A DNA stretch of 64,000 nucleotides from Hypomyces perniciosus (lineage: Eukaryota > Ascomycota > Sordariomycetes > Hypocreales > Hypocreaceae), in contig SPDT01000001.1 of assembly GCA_008477525.1 (NCBI GenBank), forward strand, positions 1,674,001 through 1,738,000, in the 5' to 3' direction. The notes under the pieces are model-generated. The model was not told the origin of the DNA. It saw only the letters and a list, made by a program, of their open reading frames with translations, and did not search any database. Made by a program: the position numbers and the translations under genes. Of the stretch, positions 33,084 to 45,867 are shown in pieces (position 1 is the stretch's first letter; each line of letters opens with the position of its first letter).

Positions 33084-33835
33084 GATTTGCGGGTCAAAGG
33101 CTTTTTCAATGACGGGCGTATGGCATTAACTTATTTAATTTGCTGGCTTTTTTGGCATGAGAAACCGCAAAGGCACGTGGGCATGCTTCATTCAGGATTT
33201 GGACCTTGTTTGGCAGAGGGTGGCTGACGGCGGGCGGGGACGGCGTTTTTTTAATGATTTTCCTGCTTTTGTTGTTTCCCAACCCAGCATATCATTTTTT
33301 TGTTCTTGGGAAGATATGGTGGGCTTTCTTGGGTCTTGACTTACGAGGTCAAACTTTAGAATTGGCCTCGGGGGAATAGAATGGGTGATGGTGAAGCAAT
33401 TATCATCATCAAGGGACGAAGGGGGGAGAGGAAGCTTGTGCGGGATGTGAAGGGGAGGGGGCTTGGGAGCGGTCAGATGCTGAGAGCAGCTGACTCTTTT
33501 TCATGTTGAGAATACGTGTGGACGGGAAGAGCTCGTGATGGGGGCTCGCTTTGTATCATATGCAATGCCTCCTCCTATCGTCCATGTAGGGGAGCATGAA
33601 ATGGGAGCAAAGGCGCGCGTCGAGAAAGGAGAGATGCGACTGTGTCTTTGAGGAAATACAATGATAGTATGTATGGACTTGGGGATGAAACAAGACCGAG
33701 TTTGATTAAAAGGTGAATCGATTATGGCACGGTTTCACATTTCTTTGTGACGTTTGATGTGCGTGATGAGAGATGAGAGTCTGAAGCGTGTTTTCTTCTT
33801 TATTTGTTTCTTGTCTATTCATTCATTATTGGAGT
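33084..33835. other. 3' intergenic between convergent PP4R3 and AAA ATPase
   Basis: This is T-rich 3' flanking DNA shared by two convergent genes. No gene is seen. Confidence 0.6.
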
Positions 33836-36238
33836 TCATAACCGCTTAAACTGCCGTGACCATTGCTCATATCCCATAATCATCATCGCCGTAATATTCC
33901 TCGGCGTTCTCTCCACAGCAGCGGCCAAATCCGCCATCCCAATCTCCAACTTCTCCGTACCCGTCTCATCCTCATCGCACCGATCCAGAACAGCCAGACC
34001 AGCCTCGTTGCATATGGCTTTGATCTCAGCACCGGAGTATCCGTCCGTTATGCGCGCCAACTCGGGGATGTCTACATCAGAAGCGAGAGCCAGGCCGCGC
34101 AGGTGTACGTTGAAAACAGCCTCTCGGGCGGCCAAGTCCGGGGGACCGACGTAAAGAACCTGATCGAATCGACCGGGGCGAAGGAGGGCTGGGTCCATGG
34201 CTTCGGGTCTATTTGTAGCTGCGAGGACGAGCACGCCTGTGAGCGACTCGAAGCCATCCATCTCGGTAAGCAGCGTTGTAAGCATGTTAACGGAGCCATT
34301 GCTTCGGGATGCGGCTGCGCCGTTGCCGCCGGTGCGGTTCCCGCCGATGGAGTCGATTTCGTCGAAGAAGATGATGGACGGGGCGGCTGCGCGGGCACGT
34401 TCGAAGAGGGTTCGGACGGCGCGCTCGGATTCGCCGACGTACATGTTGAGGAGCTCGGCGCCTTTGACGGCGAAGAAGTTGAAGGAGGATTCGGTGGCCA
34501 TGGCTTGAGCCGAGAGGGTTTTGGAGCAGCCAGGGGGGCCGTAGAGGAGGAGGCCTTTGGGAGGGTGGCGGAGGACGTGACGGCTGGAGGGGTTTGTAGC
34601 CTAGAGAGAAGGGAGAATGAGTGAGTCTATGATCAGGTATGAAGGGGATGAAGGGGGAGCGTTTACCTTTGCGTTCTTGATCATGCGGGAGAGGACCTTC
34701 TTGAGGCTTTCTTGACCACCGACATCTTGCCAGTGGATAGTAGGGGGTTTGAGGTTGATATCATGCATAGCCGTAGGGCGAGTAATACGGAGAGCCTGCT
34801 CCATATCGCCCGTGGTGAGGAAGTGTTCCTGTTGCTGTGCCCCCTCCCCTTTGTCGTCGGTTGGTATTGAGTCCACGGTGCTGGCGGCCTCGTCTAGGCG
34901 GTTCCCGAGAATCTTCTTGGCATTCAACACCAGGTTGGCCAAGTCATCCCCGTTGTATGCGTGCGTCTTTGAAGCCAGGTTCTCTAGACACTTGTCCTTC
35001 TCCTCCGATCGTAGAGGGGGGTCGAAGAAGCGCAGGATCTCAAGACGTTCTGTCGCTCGAGGGATCGGCAATGCTATGTTCTCGCGGAAACGTGAGCGCT
35101 TCTGCAGTTTGGCTGGCACATCGGTCATGTAGTCTAGACATGTAGCAATGACAACTACCCGTGGTAAGGCGTTGGAGGTTGAGGCAGCGGCAGAAAGACT
35201 ATCCAGTTCCTCGCCCAGCGTCTCGATGACAGAGTCGCGGTTCGAGCGCTCCTTGGCGAGGATGTCTTCCAGCCCATCGATGAAGATGAGACTCGGCTGC
35301 TGTCCTTGCGCGAGCTTGAATGTTTCTCTTATAGAGGAGAGCTTGTCCGACGGCCTGATCCAATGGACCTTGCCCCAATTCGTAGCAGCAAGGCGCTGGA
35401 GTATGAAAGTCTTGCCCGTGCCATGGCCACCGTGGACGACGAAGCCGCACGACTCGCGCTCATTCTTGACCCAGAATGGTCGACCGAAGCCTCTGAGGAA
35501 CTTGTTGAGGGTATTGATTTGAGAACTTAACCCAGGCACGCCAGTAACAACCAGGGGCCCTGCGGTGTTGTCGCTGCTTTCAACGTCCTTTTCAGTGTCC
35601 TTCTTTTCGCCCGACTGGAGGATCCGCACCGTTGTTGAGGCGAGTCTGAAGCGGGCTAGGTTGTCTGATTGAGAATTGACGGCAATAACCTTGAATGTCC
35701 GGCGTAGCTTGTTGATGCTGACGCCTTCGAAGATCATGCCTGGGAACACTTGTTCCGCACGGTCGAGCGATACACTTATTGAGAACTCCCATGAAGGAGG
35801 ATGCTTGGAGTCCAAGGCTGTTGGTTCCTGCTGCTGTTCCGCTGTGCCAGTCGCGACATAATCCTGAACCACAACTTCATCTGCATCAGGGGTCGTTACC
35901 GTCTCTCCCAGGGCAACGCGGACCACGTCTCCCAACTTGAAGCCAGAAGCCTCCTGAAAGGCGCGGGTCATCATCACAACGTTAGGACTGATATTCTTCT
36001 CCGGGAGGACCCAAAGCGAGGCCTCTCTTTTCTTGACAGCTTCCTGGCCTGTGCCATTCCCATCGCCGTCAACTGGCAGCTTTTCCACGATACATGGCCG
36101 GCCATTATCGAGGTTTCCAGTCAGAGAGATGAGAGAGTCCTTGCTGACGTAGATGCGCGCAGCGCCTAGCAAACTGGCTCTTTCGAGACTGGCATTCGCC
36201 AGGGGACGCACTTTGGCGTCGATGCTCTTCTTCACCAT
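33836..36238 (-). CDS. AFG2: AFG2/Drg1-type AAA ATPase
   Basis: Two exons, 36238-34667 and 34600-33836, give 778 residues. Afg2/Drg1 is a cytoplasmic type II AAA ATPase that releases Rlp24 and other shuttling factors from pre-60S ribosomes. An N-domain (to about 225) precedes two AAA modules. D1 has Walker A GGHGTGKT (270-277) but its Walker B reads IFIDG, so the catalytic Glu is replaced by Gly. D2 has GPPGCSKT (545-552), the Cys-Ser form characteristic of Afg2/SPATA5, and an intact FFDEID Walker B. The 66-nt intron falls just before D2's Walker A. The weak D1 is divergent for Drg1, so a lineage-specific Afg2-like paralogue is possible. It diverges from the RRM-like gene over 563 bp. Confidence 0.85.
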
Positions 36239-36801
36239 GTTTTGGTGCAAGGCGATTTTTGCCTTGTCGTTGTCTGAGCGAGGAAAGTTGAAGAGTTGAA
36301 GTTGAAGGTTGTTATTTCAAGAATTTTTGAACTAATAATTGTGGACGCTATGTAACCGTGAGCTTTCACCCGATCAATCACTTACAAACGAATGAATGGC
36401 GAATGATTTTCAACTCCGCTCGCAATGTTAAATCAATGGAAATTGAGAAACGGGCTGTAGTTGTTTATACGGCCGTTTCAGTGCTCTATCATCACTTTTA
36501 ATCAAACATCAACACTGTATATTCGTCCAAAGCGCAATGATTTTAAACTGCGATGAGATTAATAGTGAAGAGAATGACGTCTGGCACAAGAAACAAGGGT
36601 CCGGCGCACGGATCATCTACCCGAGCCTAGCCCTTATTGGGAGATACTACTTCGTACTAGTCTAGTATTATTCTGTATCAACGGCTTCTTTTCAACCTTC
36701 AGCTTCACACTTGTAGCCTTCAACACTTTGCCATTCACAGCGAGCGCCGCCCCAAAGAGCTTCATCGCAAGCTCAATGCGCTCTCCCGCTTTGTCGCCTG
36801 G
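36239..36801. other. Divergent promoter AFG2 / RRM-like gene
   Basis: This AT-rich bidirectional promoter contains one dispersed motif copy at 36648. Confidence 0.6.
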
Positions 36802-38326
36802 ATGATCTGTCCCCGATGGAACCGCCACGCGAATGCGCTACTCGCCAGTCTCAGTGGTAGCTCGAGAACCGTTTGCTCTCAGCATTGCCTCCGGCGCCAG
36901 AGCCAGTTGAGTCGGGGGAATGCAGCGCAAAGACGTGGGTTCAGTAGTGAAGGAGAAGGAGGAGTAGGAGTAGGAGGAGGAGTTGAACTTCCTAGCCGTC
37001 AGCAGCTTGACGAGGCGCGTCAAGAGTTATTAAAGATTGGGCGACCGAAATCGAGATCCCCCGCCTCGAACACACAGCACCCATTACATCAATTGAAGAG
37101 GGAATCGAAGCACGGAAGATGGCATACCGGAGTTGAGAACGGTCGGAAATACCAGAAGGCAGATGCTGGGAGGAAACAACGTGATGCCACCGGGCATGAC
37201 GGTGCCGAGAATGCTGCTGCTCAGCAAGAGTGGCCACAGCTAAAGAGGAGGTCGCAGCAACAGATGGGCGTCAATGACGAAGGAAATGTAATGCCCGGAG
37301 GTGACAAGCTCCAACATGATTCGTCGAAGGGCCACTCCGGGACATCAGAAAAGGACAAGAGCTCAAAGTCCACAAACAGCTCTCGCCTCATGCTCGTCAT
37401 CGATGGGCTGTCCCCCAATCTCAACGCCAGGGATTTCTACCGCCTAGCCCCCAACGACCTTTCCAAGTGGAAGAGCGTCATCAAGAAAGGTATTCCACCC
37501 TCCAAGCCCCGCCTCTAATCTTCTTCATCAGACTGACATCGCAACAGTCCAACAGCATCGCAACCCCAAGACCCTCGAGCCCCTTGGCCGCTATCTCGTC
37601 ACCTTCAGCTCCTCTGAAGCCGCTGCTTCCTACCGCGACAAACTGCTCCGCTTGCACCAGCTCAGCAGTCTAAGATGCAAATCCGCCAGCGGCCTGTGGG
37701 AGAGCACTGTGCCTTCATCCCTCAAGATTGCGTTTAACACAGCCACCGATGATGCCGCAGCAACCACCCCAATCGCAAATAACAACCTCTCTGACCTCGT
37801 CGATACCTTCACCCTCGCCCCAGGTTCCCAAGATACCATCGGCATTCTACGCGCGCGTGTAGCCGTCAAGCGTTCCTGGGCTCATCATCTAGCCAAGCTC
37901 GTCGAGCCCCTAGGCTACGGCGAGAAACCACCAGTTCTTTTGCTAGATGTATACCCCCCTACTCTAACTGCGGAAGAGCTCCTCGAGTTCATCCGTCTCG
38001 ACGGACACAACCGCGGCTTGAGATGGCGGGTCTGCGCACCTCTTCACCTCAAGTCTGCCACCGCCAACACTTCACCAATGAGCAATGTGAATGAAGTGAC
38101 CGACGAGGAAAGCCAAGAACAAGACGAGGACAAGGACGAGCAAAAGCCTTCGTTCCGTCTCAAGGACCATGACACGTCGGAAAAGCTCAAGCGCCGATTC
38201 GTCCTCGCCTGCGCCGACGAAGCGGAAGCAAGGCGCTTTCAACGCAACTGGAACAATCGCGCACTGAATACGTCACGGCCAAGACCGGGGAGATATATAG
38301 TCCATGCATCAATAATAAACTGGTAG
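36802..38326 (+). CDS. RRM-like protein, possibly mitochondrial
   Basis: Two exons, 36802-37489 and 37548-38326, give 488 residues. The 58-nt intron has a GTATTC donor and a CTGAC branch point. The N-terminal 50 residues are Arg/Ser-rich without acidic residues and contain RRGFSSE, which resembles a mitochondrial presequence with cleavage site. A Lys/Gln-rich disordered stretch follows. Two segments look like degenerate RNA-recognition motifs: LMLVIDGLSPNLNARDFYRL with RYLVTFSSSEAAASYRDKL (about 195-270), and PVLLLDVYPPTLTAEELLEF onward (about 350-460). RNA binding in the mitochondrion is inference. No specific orthologue is recognised. Confidence 0.8.
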
Positions 38327-38854
38327 CTGTTCTCCCTCCTGCACTATTGAATACTGCCTCTCAATCCCACTTCTCTGTCGTATTACAGTAGTCCCCCCGT
38401 TTTATTGCCACATGCCAGACCCCAGACGGCCAGTACAGAGTAGTACTTGGCGTTCACATGCATCCCCCGTTTTCACGCTTCTAAACTAAACATGCAGTAA
38501 CTAGGACTTTCCCGAGCCGCCACACGAATGGCCATGGCACAATGGTAGTAAAAGCTTGTATTAGAACCCAGATCAAAAAACCACAAAAAACTCCGGACCA
38601 TATTTGCTCTCTCTAAGGTAGGCCAGGGATGAATAAAGGCCACTAGGTGGATAGTAATAACAAGGAACATGACCCTCGTCTCTGATACGTCATTGCGGGC
38701 GGCTTGCGGCCTCGAGGCAGCCTCAAGGCAACCCGCCATCTTTGTCGCGTGTACGCACTTTCACATTGTTGTCTCCAACGCATACGCCCATACACCCTCA
38801 AAGGTGCAAAGATGGGCATGTACAGTATGCAGCTGCCTGGTTGTTGGTGTTGTC
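38327..38854. other. 3' intergenic between convergent genes
   Basis: This is the 3' flank of the RRM-like and Rab genes. Nothing else is recognised. Confidence 0.6.
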
Positions 38855-39807
<953 letters not shown>

Positions 39808-40044
39808 GATGGGCGATGAGCGTTGGCGGCAGATACGGAACGGATTTGATGGATGAGGGAGATTCGGATCGGTCGAGATGACGAGGCGGGTTCAGGTGGT
39901 TGTCGGGTCACGAAGGAGGAAGAGCAGTGGCAGAGAAATCGAGGAGAAGAGGCAAATGGGTGCCTGAAAGGTCAAATGACAGGCGGCGACAACGACGGGT
40001 CGGTTCGGGGATATGCAGTCTCGTCCGTCGTACAGAGGATATAT

Positions 40045-40070
40045 GAGGTGAGGTGAGGTGAGGTGAGGTG
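40045..40070. repeat. (AGGTG)n repeat
   Basis: Five tandem pentamers lie about 240 bp upstream of the SEC4 ATG. Confidence 0.85.
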
Positions 40071-40617
40071 AAGAACAGTGAAGACTCGGAGCCAGAGCAC
40101 AGAGGACAGCGGACAGAGGAGAGCTGTAGGTGGCGAGATAGCGAGCAGATCGGCGCAGCCACGGTCGGCGCAATTGGGTTTCTAGCGGCAAGGAGAGGCG
40201 TTTTGTTTTGCTCGTCGGTGAGGGCGAAGATGAAGGAAGATGGAGAAGAAGAAGAAGAAGGCTATGGAGGTGCAATTGATGGATCTGATGGCTGATGACT
40301 GAGCGGCTAGCTAGCTAACAGTTGGAAGCGGTCGGGAAACGGGCTGAATTGCAGTTCAGTTACAGTGCAGTGCAATGTGGTGCAGTGTGGTGCAGTTTAG
40401 GCCAGGCCAGCGCATACGTATTCGTACTCTCACTTGGGCAGGCGGTGCGGATAGCCTGGAGAGAAGAGAGGTGCAGCCACTTTTACCGCTTGCAGAAGAG
40501 GCTAGTAGTGAATAATATGTAGTATAATATATTACTACTAGTATTATTAGTACATAGAGGGAAAATGGGCTGACTATGGAGTAATTATTATGGAGTCTAT
40601 AGTATTTTATTTAATAA

Positions 40618-40646
40618 TACTTCGTATACGGAGTACATACGAAGTA
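40618..40646. repeat. Triple cluster of the dispersed TAC-GTA dyad motif
   Basis: TACTTCGTA, TACGGAGTA and TACGAAGTA occur within 29 bp. Confidence 0.85.
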
Positions 40647-41502
40647 CAGCGTCCATTATCGTACCGGACAAAGAGTGAGGCTTGTCTTCATCGACGTCAC
40701 TCTTATGGCGCTGTCAGCGTCCAACAGCACTGGACAGCAGCCTGGCAGAGGCGCCGCCACAGAGGTCCTCAGGCAGCTGTGAATTTATCCAGCACGAGGC
40801 TAGCCCCTGACAGGAATTAATTTTCGCACCCGTTCGACGTCATCGCCTTTATCCTCCCAAGGAACCTGACATTACTCTGTATGTCCGCAACGCGATATAT
40901 TAAAGCCCCCAAAAATCAACCAAAAAAAGAGACAAAGACCGAAGCTTAATTTAGCTGTATCACCAAGACCTTTTATAGTTACGGTATTGCATTCAGAAAC
41001 CAAGGGGGGTGCCATCTGCAACAAGATATGCTACTTATGGAGATTTGACCATGACTATCTCAGATATCCATGGCAATGACAGTTATCCATGGTAATGAAC
41101 ATTTGGAGTTGTAAACTCCATCAAGCGATTTTATCAAGAAACAGGATGTGCAAGTATCAAAAGTTTTTGAGTGTTTCCGAATATGCTTGCTATGTGGTTG
41201 CTGACTCCAAGTCAACTCTCGAGTTGAGAGATGGGCGAAACGTCAGGGGTAAACACTTCGAGGTCGATATGCCAACTCGCTCTGACACACCAACACTTGG
41301 CCTTCCGATGTTCTCAAGTACTTCCTGCTCGTTCAAGTAACATAGAACACCGCCAAAGCATCTCCCGGTCCTGAGGCACCCAACAACTATATAACCCACT
41401 TCTTTCTTCAACCTCCCCTTTCATTCATCCTTCATCCTTCACATTCAGACACCAGCACTTGCTTGCCATCTCGCCCCACCAGGTCTGAATCAGTTGAAAG
41501 CA

Positions 41503-41560
41503 GTATGTCAACTTGTATTATTACTAGCTATCACTTGGCACCTTCTAACCTCGAGGATAG
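41503..41560 (+). other. Probable 5'-UTR intron
   Basis: A GTATGT donor, TTCTAACC branch point and GATAG acceptor end six bases before the ATG at 41567. Confidence 0.6.
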
Positions 41561-41566
41561 GTCACG

Positions 41567-42598
41567 ATGGCATCTGATCAACTTTCCATCACCTACTTCG
41601 AGCCAATCAACCAGCCGGTCAACAAGCCGATCAACGAGCCCGCAACTCCAGATGTGGTTCTGACAACCACGCAGAGTGACACAATCCTGCCCACCACTGA
41701 GGTCCCTCAACGACGGAAGCGGAAAGCCAAGCAAAGCCCGGTCATTCACGTATTCCCAGAGTACAGCGGCGGTAGCTTCGAGGACCACCAGATCTATGAC
41801 TACCTCAAGCAAGTATGGGATAAGCACCACAAGAGCTGGGACGCCAACATGATCAATGATTTCCAAGGCTTTGTCCCCAAGGCCAAGTTCACACCGGCGA
41901 CCCACATCTTGAGCAGTCACTACGTGGGCCGGCACGCGCGCAAAAACGGAGCAACTCTGGCACACTTCATCGTCCTCAACGCCATGTTTGGCAAAAAGGC
42001 TGTCAGGTCTCAGAGGTGGTGGCCAGACTTTGAAGCCGCGCATCCTCGTGTGGATAAGGAATGGGAGTCTGGCCCCTTTTATGGTGCTCGAGGCTCTGCG
42101 CTGAGCTCGCCTGAACTAACAACTCCGGAACCGAGGACTGAAGAGAGACCAGCGCAGTCACAACCTCATTCGCAGTCACAGTCTCGGTCGCGGTTTCCTT
42201 CACCTTCGCCTAGCATTGCTGCCTCGCAGTCAGAGCAGCTGCGCGAGACGACAACTAGCGAGGAGGCGAGTAACGATAGGGCTGCCACAAATCTCATGAC
42301 CGACGTCAAGGAGTTGTTGGATGCTCACTTGCAGAATAGTCATCAAGGAATCTTGCAACTCGAGCAGGTCACTGCTCACCAAGACAAGACGGAGCAAGAG
42401 ATGAAGGAGATGAAACACCAAGTAATGGAGCTCAAACAAGAGATGCGGGGTGAATTCGCCAAGTTGAGCAGTGTTCTGGAGAAGCTCATGGGCCATGTCC
42501 AAACAACAGTTGCGGGCAGACCTCGTGAGGTCGGGTTCACTGCGCCGCCATCGCTGAACTTTGTCGGCACGCAGTTTTCGTGGAATTTCCAGAAATAA
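41567..42598 (+). CDS. Hypothetical protein with C-terminal coiled coil
   Basis: The 343-residue frame starts at the ATG after a likely 5'-UTR intron. Three parts are visible: a Pro/Thr-rich N-terminus with a basic RRKRKAKQ cluster (about 47-54), a compact central region (about 58-170) rich in His, Trp and Tyr that looks folded, and a Ser/Gln-rich linker followed by a coiled coil (about 240-315, with EQEMKEMKHQVMELKQEM). The basic cluster could be a nuclear signal. No known family is recognised. Coiled-coil dimerisation is likely. Expression is suggested by the intron and by codon bias similar to neighbours. Convergent with AA9 at 300 bp. Confidence 0.7.
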   Translation: MASDQLSITYFEPINQPVNKPINEPATPDVVLTTTQSDTILPTTEVPQRRKRKAKQSPVIHVFPEYSGGSFEDHQIYDYLKQVWDKHHKSWDANMINDFQGFVPKAKFTPATHILSSHYVGRHARKNGATLAHFIVLNAMFGKKAVRSQRWWPDFEAAHPRVDKEWESGPFYGARGSALSSPELTTPEPRTEERPAQSQPHSQSQSRSRFPSPSPSIAASQSEQLRETTTSEEASNDRAATNLMTDVKELLDAHLQNSHQGILQLEQVTAHQDKTEQEMKEMKHQVMELKQEMRGEFAKLSSVLEKLMGHVQTTVAGRPREVGFTAPPSLNFVGTQFSWNFQK

Positions 42599-42898
42599 GG
42601 CATCGAGTCTTGGGGGTGGGTTGTGTCAACTACTCCAAGGCGATAGGAGACGATCCTATGGATGGGATATCTATCAGGCAGTTTGTTCAGCAGTTTGCAA
42701 CGGGCGTTGGACTGGCTTTGCTCAAATATTTGGCTTAAATGATTTATCAGTAGAGGAAAGCCCCGTAGTTCTTCATTTACAAACCGCGACACTTTACCAA
42801 CCAAGCCGTACTGCAATAAACAATATCAAGATCTTGGCCAGATTTTCTCAAGTCCCTATACTCACCATCGCGGCCGACTTCAGAGTCTGTTAGGCAAT

Positions 42899-44260
42899 CT
42901 ACCACTGTTGAATCCTAGGTGGACGTCTCGTCACCAGTGTCTTGGTGGCTGTAGCCGTGACCGTCTTCTCCGCAGTAATTGTCCCCTCGACATACGTCCC
43001 CTCTCCAGGGGCCGTGTTCTCAGTATTGGCCAAAGGAGTCACAGCCATTTTAACCACAGTCGACGGTACTCCAGAGCTCTTAGAAGACCGTCCATCTTCC
43101 CCCACCACCGTCTCCTCAGAACGACGCAACGGCGATGGAAGAGGTGACAGTATGGGAACGGGAATCGGCATCTTCGTGCTGTTGAACAGCGGCGGGCCTT
43201 TCCAGTGCCCAGCCTTGCACATATTGTTAATCAGTGCGCAGTAATCGCTCCACACGTAGCAGTACTCCGGGCCGCTTGCTGGTGCGCTTTTCCAGCACGC
43301 CCTGCTCTGATCGGTGCATGTTCTGGTGGCTCTCCAGCAGCCGCCCTCGCTCTCGTATGACTGGATGGCGTAGGCACACCAGTTTGCGTTCTTTAGAATG
43401 CAGTGCTTGGGGATCGAGCCTGCTGCTTGAACCTCCCTCGGGGCAGGTGTCCTGTCGCTTGTGTTGTTGTTGAGGCTGGGGACGTACACCTTGGGGCCAG
43501 GGATGGGATATGGGGGTAGGTCCCTTTGGTAGATGTTGTAGGTCAGGCCTGGCGTGCTTGAATTGACGTAGCCAGGGATTGAAACGTTGTACTCTTGTGG
43601 AATCTCAAGGGGACCGTTGACGTCGCTTTCGAGGAAGATTTGCGCGCAGCCTGTGTAGTATTGCGGATCCCCCTTTCGAGCAAAGTGCAGAGCAATGACC
43701 TCCGGCCTCACGAGGTAATACCCAGAAGGCAGCCCAGCAGGAAGATTCACAGATAGGAGACCATTGTTCTCAACCAAAGTGTCGACGCACCACTTCTGAG
43801 TGTCTCGGTTGAAGCCATCTTCCCAAATCTTGAACCAGCCGGGGCCTGCGGCAGAGTCGGCGAACATATCGTCTACCTTCTTGACATAGACCGCGCAAGG
43901 CCCCAGGTGCCCAGGATCGATAGAGCCAGGATTCCGTCCATCAGGCCAGGTGCGGAACTCAAACGTCAAGATTGCTCCCTTGCTAGCAGGACAGATAAAT
44001 GCGACTGGCGCACCACCATCGCGACCTAGAAGGTGTGTATGTTAGTCGCAGTATCAATGTACTTGCTCGGAGATGGTCTTACCACACGCCATATCGGCCC
44101 CGATTAAGGAGTGTACCGGGTTGGTGGCCGTTTCGCCGTCAAGTGGCATACGAACGCAAGTACCGTCTCCTTGGCTTTTTCCATCAATGTAGAGAGTCGA
44201 AAACATGGTATGGGCATTAGTCATTGAGGCGAGGCCCAAAACCGAGGGAACGAACTTCAT
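42899..44260 (-). CDS. AA9 lytic polysaccharide monooxygenase with Cys-rich C-terminal extension
   Basis: Two exons (44260-44083, 44025-42899) give 434 residues. AA9 enzymes are secreted copper monooxygenases that oxidatively cleave cellulose and related glucans. Cleavage of the signal peptide after MKFVPSVLGLASMTNA exposes His1 of HTMFSTLYIDG, one copper ligand. The second His is in DPGHLGPCAVYV, and the secondary-sphere Gln and axial Tyr are in GDPQYYTGCAQIFLES. Beyond the catalytic domain (to about 255) is a Cys-rich segment (about 290-360, containing ANWCAYAIQSYESEGGCW and PEYCYVWSDYCA) instead of the common CBM1, then a Ser/Thr-rich tail. That module is not recognised with certainty. The intron has a GTAAGA donor and a CTAAC branch point. 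Confidence 0.92.
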
Positions 44261-45323
44261 GGCGAAGAGGTATCAAGACTGCCTATTGTGAATAGAATGC
44301 GCAAGGGAATGAGAAACAGGGGGAGAACTCTCGAGTCCTGCTAGAGCAGTCGTGACGGATTCCTGTATAGGTTGAGAAAGGATAATTCTCTCTCAATTAA
44401 CCATAGACGAAGAACCCAGAATTACGTAGTGAACAATGAATAAGTGATGTGCTGGACCACTGTTCAACAGTAGCATCGCTAAACCAAGAGTCTGAATGAG
44501 CGATAATAAGCAAGTAAAGTTAAATGGAACAAGTGAAAGAAGAGGAGACTTGATCAAAGCCAATGCATTTTTTGCTCTGTGAATGCAGTGATTTATAGCT
44601 AGTCTCTTCCTGAGCTTCATGACCATTGAAAGTTGCATGAAGCTCAGCCGCCCGAAAAGGTGGCTTACACGTCTCCTTTCTGCAGCTCTGGATTCAATCC
44701 CATTATACTTGGCCTTTCTGTAAGAGGAACACCCCGTCTCGTTCCAGTTCATCGCCATTTAATATGATCGATCAACTGCTGTTGGTTCAGCCTTTCCACG
44801 GCTCCGAAACTTGAAACAAACCGATATTTATTGAACCTCATCATTGGACCCGTACCAAGTTCCAGGGATCAGGCCGCGCGCTTCGGCGCTTGTGCAACTT
44901 TGACCATCCTGGGATTCCGCGATTAACTTTTAGGTTTCTTCTCGTTTTTTTCTTTTTCTGCCAACTTGACAAATGATGCCTGCGGAATGAAAGCTTAGTT
45001 TGACAGGGCTTTGCAAACAGAAAGAAAACATGTACTTCGCACCCGTATATTTCCTAGAACCCCTGATCTATGGGATCTAACGGTGAGAGACAGTGCAAGC
45101 GATGAACAGAGACAGCATGAGTGGAGATTGAAATCAATATGCGAGACCGAGAATCACCCCTCGCCTATACGCTACCTCATACATTCATGGCATCATGCCC
45201 AGTCTATGCAAGCGACCCGTCCCATCTCTCAATTCTTTTTTACTTCATTCTTGCATTTCTTTTTCTTTTCTCTTTGCTCATATGGTACACAATATAGTAC
45301 ACTCATCATTCAGTGGGTATCGT
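44261..45323. other. Intergenic AA9 promoter and Hsp10 3' flank
   Basis: This contains the AA9 promoter and AT-rich DNA. The small open frames here show no family features. Confidence 0.6.
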
Positions 45324-45867
45324 TTACTCGTTGATCTTGGCAAGGATCCTGCACCAGCGTTGTCAGCTTCTAGCAATAAAAGCATGCATGCACCAAGAAA
45401 TCACTTACTCGCTGTCACGGAACAGCTGGTACTCCTCCTCACCAGCCTTAACGGGAGAACCACCGAACTGTAAAACCCCCCAAGTTAGTTTCCCGCGCTT
45501 CATCTCCATGCAAACGTCCCATCCAATCTGGGAAACAAACATACCTGAGGAATCAGAACACGGTCGCCAACAGCGACGCCCATGGGCAGACGCTTGCCCT
45601 CCTTGTCCAGAGCACCAGGTCCGACAGCCAGGACCTTGGCCTCGTTGAGCTTCTCGACGCTCGACTCGGGGAGGAAGATGCCGCTGGCCGTCTTGGTCTC
45701 AGCCTTGACGCGCTGCACCAGCACACGGTCCAGGAGAGGGACGAGGGCTCGGATGGATCGGATTGAAGTAGCCTGCAAGAAGCACAAACTCGTTAGCTTT
45801 CTCTCGCTTAACCTCGGCCTCAAGCCCAATTGTTGATGCGCCGGAGTCAGCGGAAGTCGCATACCAT
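45324..45867 (-). CDS. HSP10: Mitochondrial 10-kDa chaperonin (Hsp10/GroES)
   Basis: Four exons (45867-45865, 45772-45545, 45467-45409, 45348-45324) give 104 residues. Hsp10 caps the Hsp60 folding chamber in the mitochondrial matrix. The family features are complete: LVPLLDRVLVQRVKAET, the mobile loop TASGIFLPESS, VLAVGPG, VGDRVLIPQFGGSPVK and the C-terminal EYQLFRDSEILAKINE. The first exon is only the ATG; a 92-nt intron separates it from codon 2, and the start is well supported because the next Met is far away. The other introns are 77 and 60 nt. A heat-shock element lies about 150 bp upstream. The leftward Sat4-like kinase is its next neighbour. Confidence 0.96.

Larger units (their letters stand above)
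39808..41502. other. Divergent promoter region SEC4 / hypothetical gene
   Basis: The region contains an AGGTG pentamer array (40045-40070), a GAA tract near 40245, and three overlapping or adjacent dispersed motif copies at 40618-40646. No gene is seen. Confidence 0.6.
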
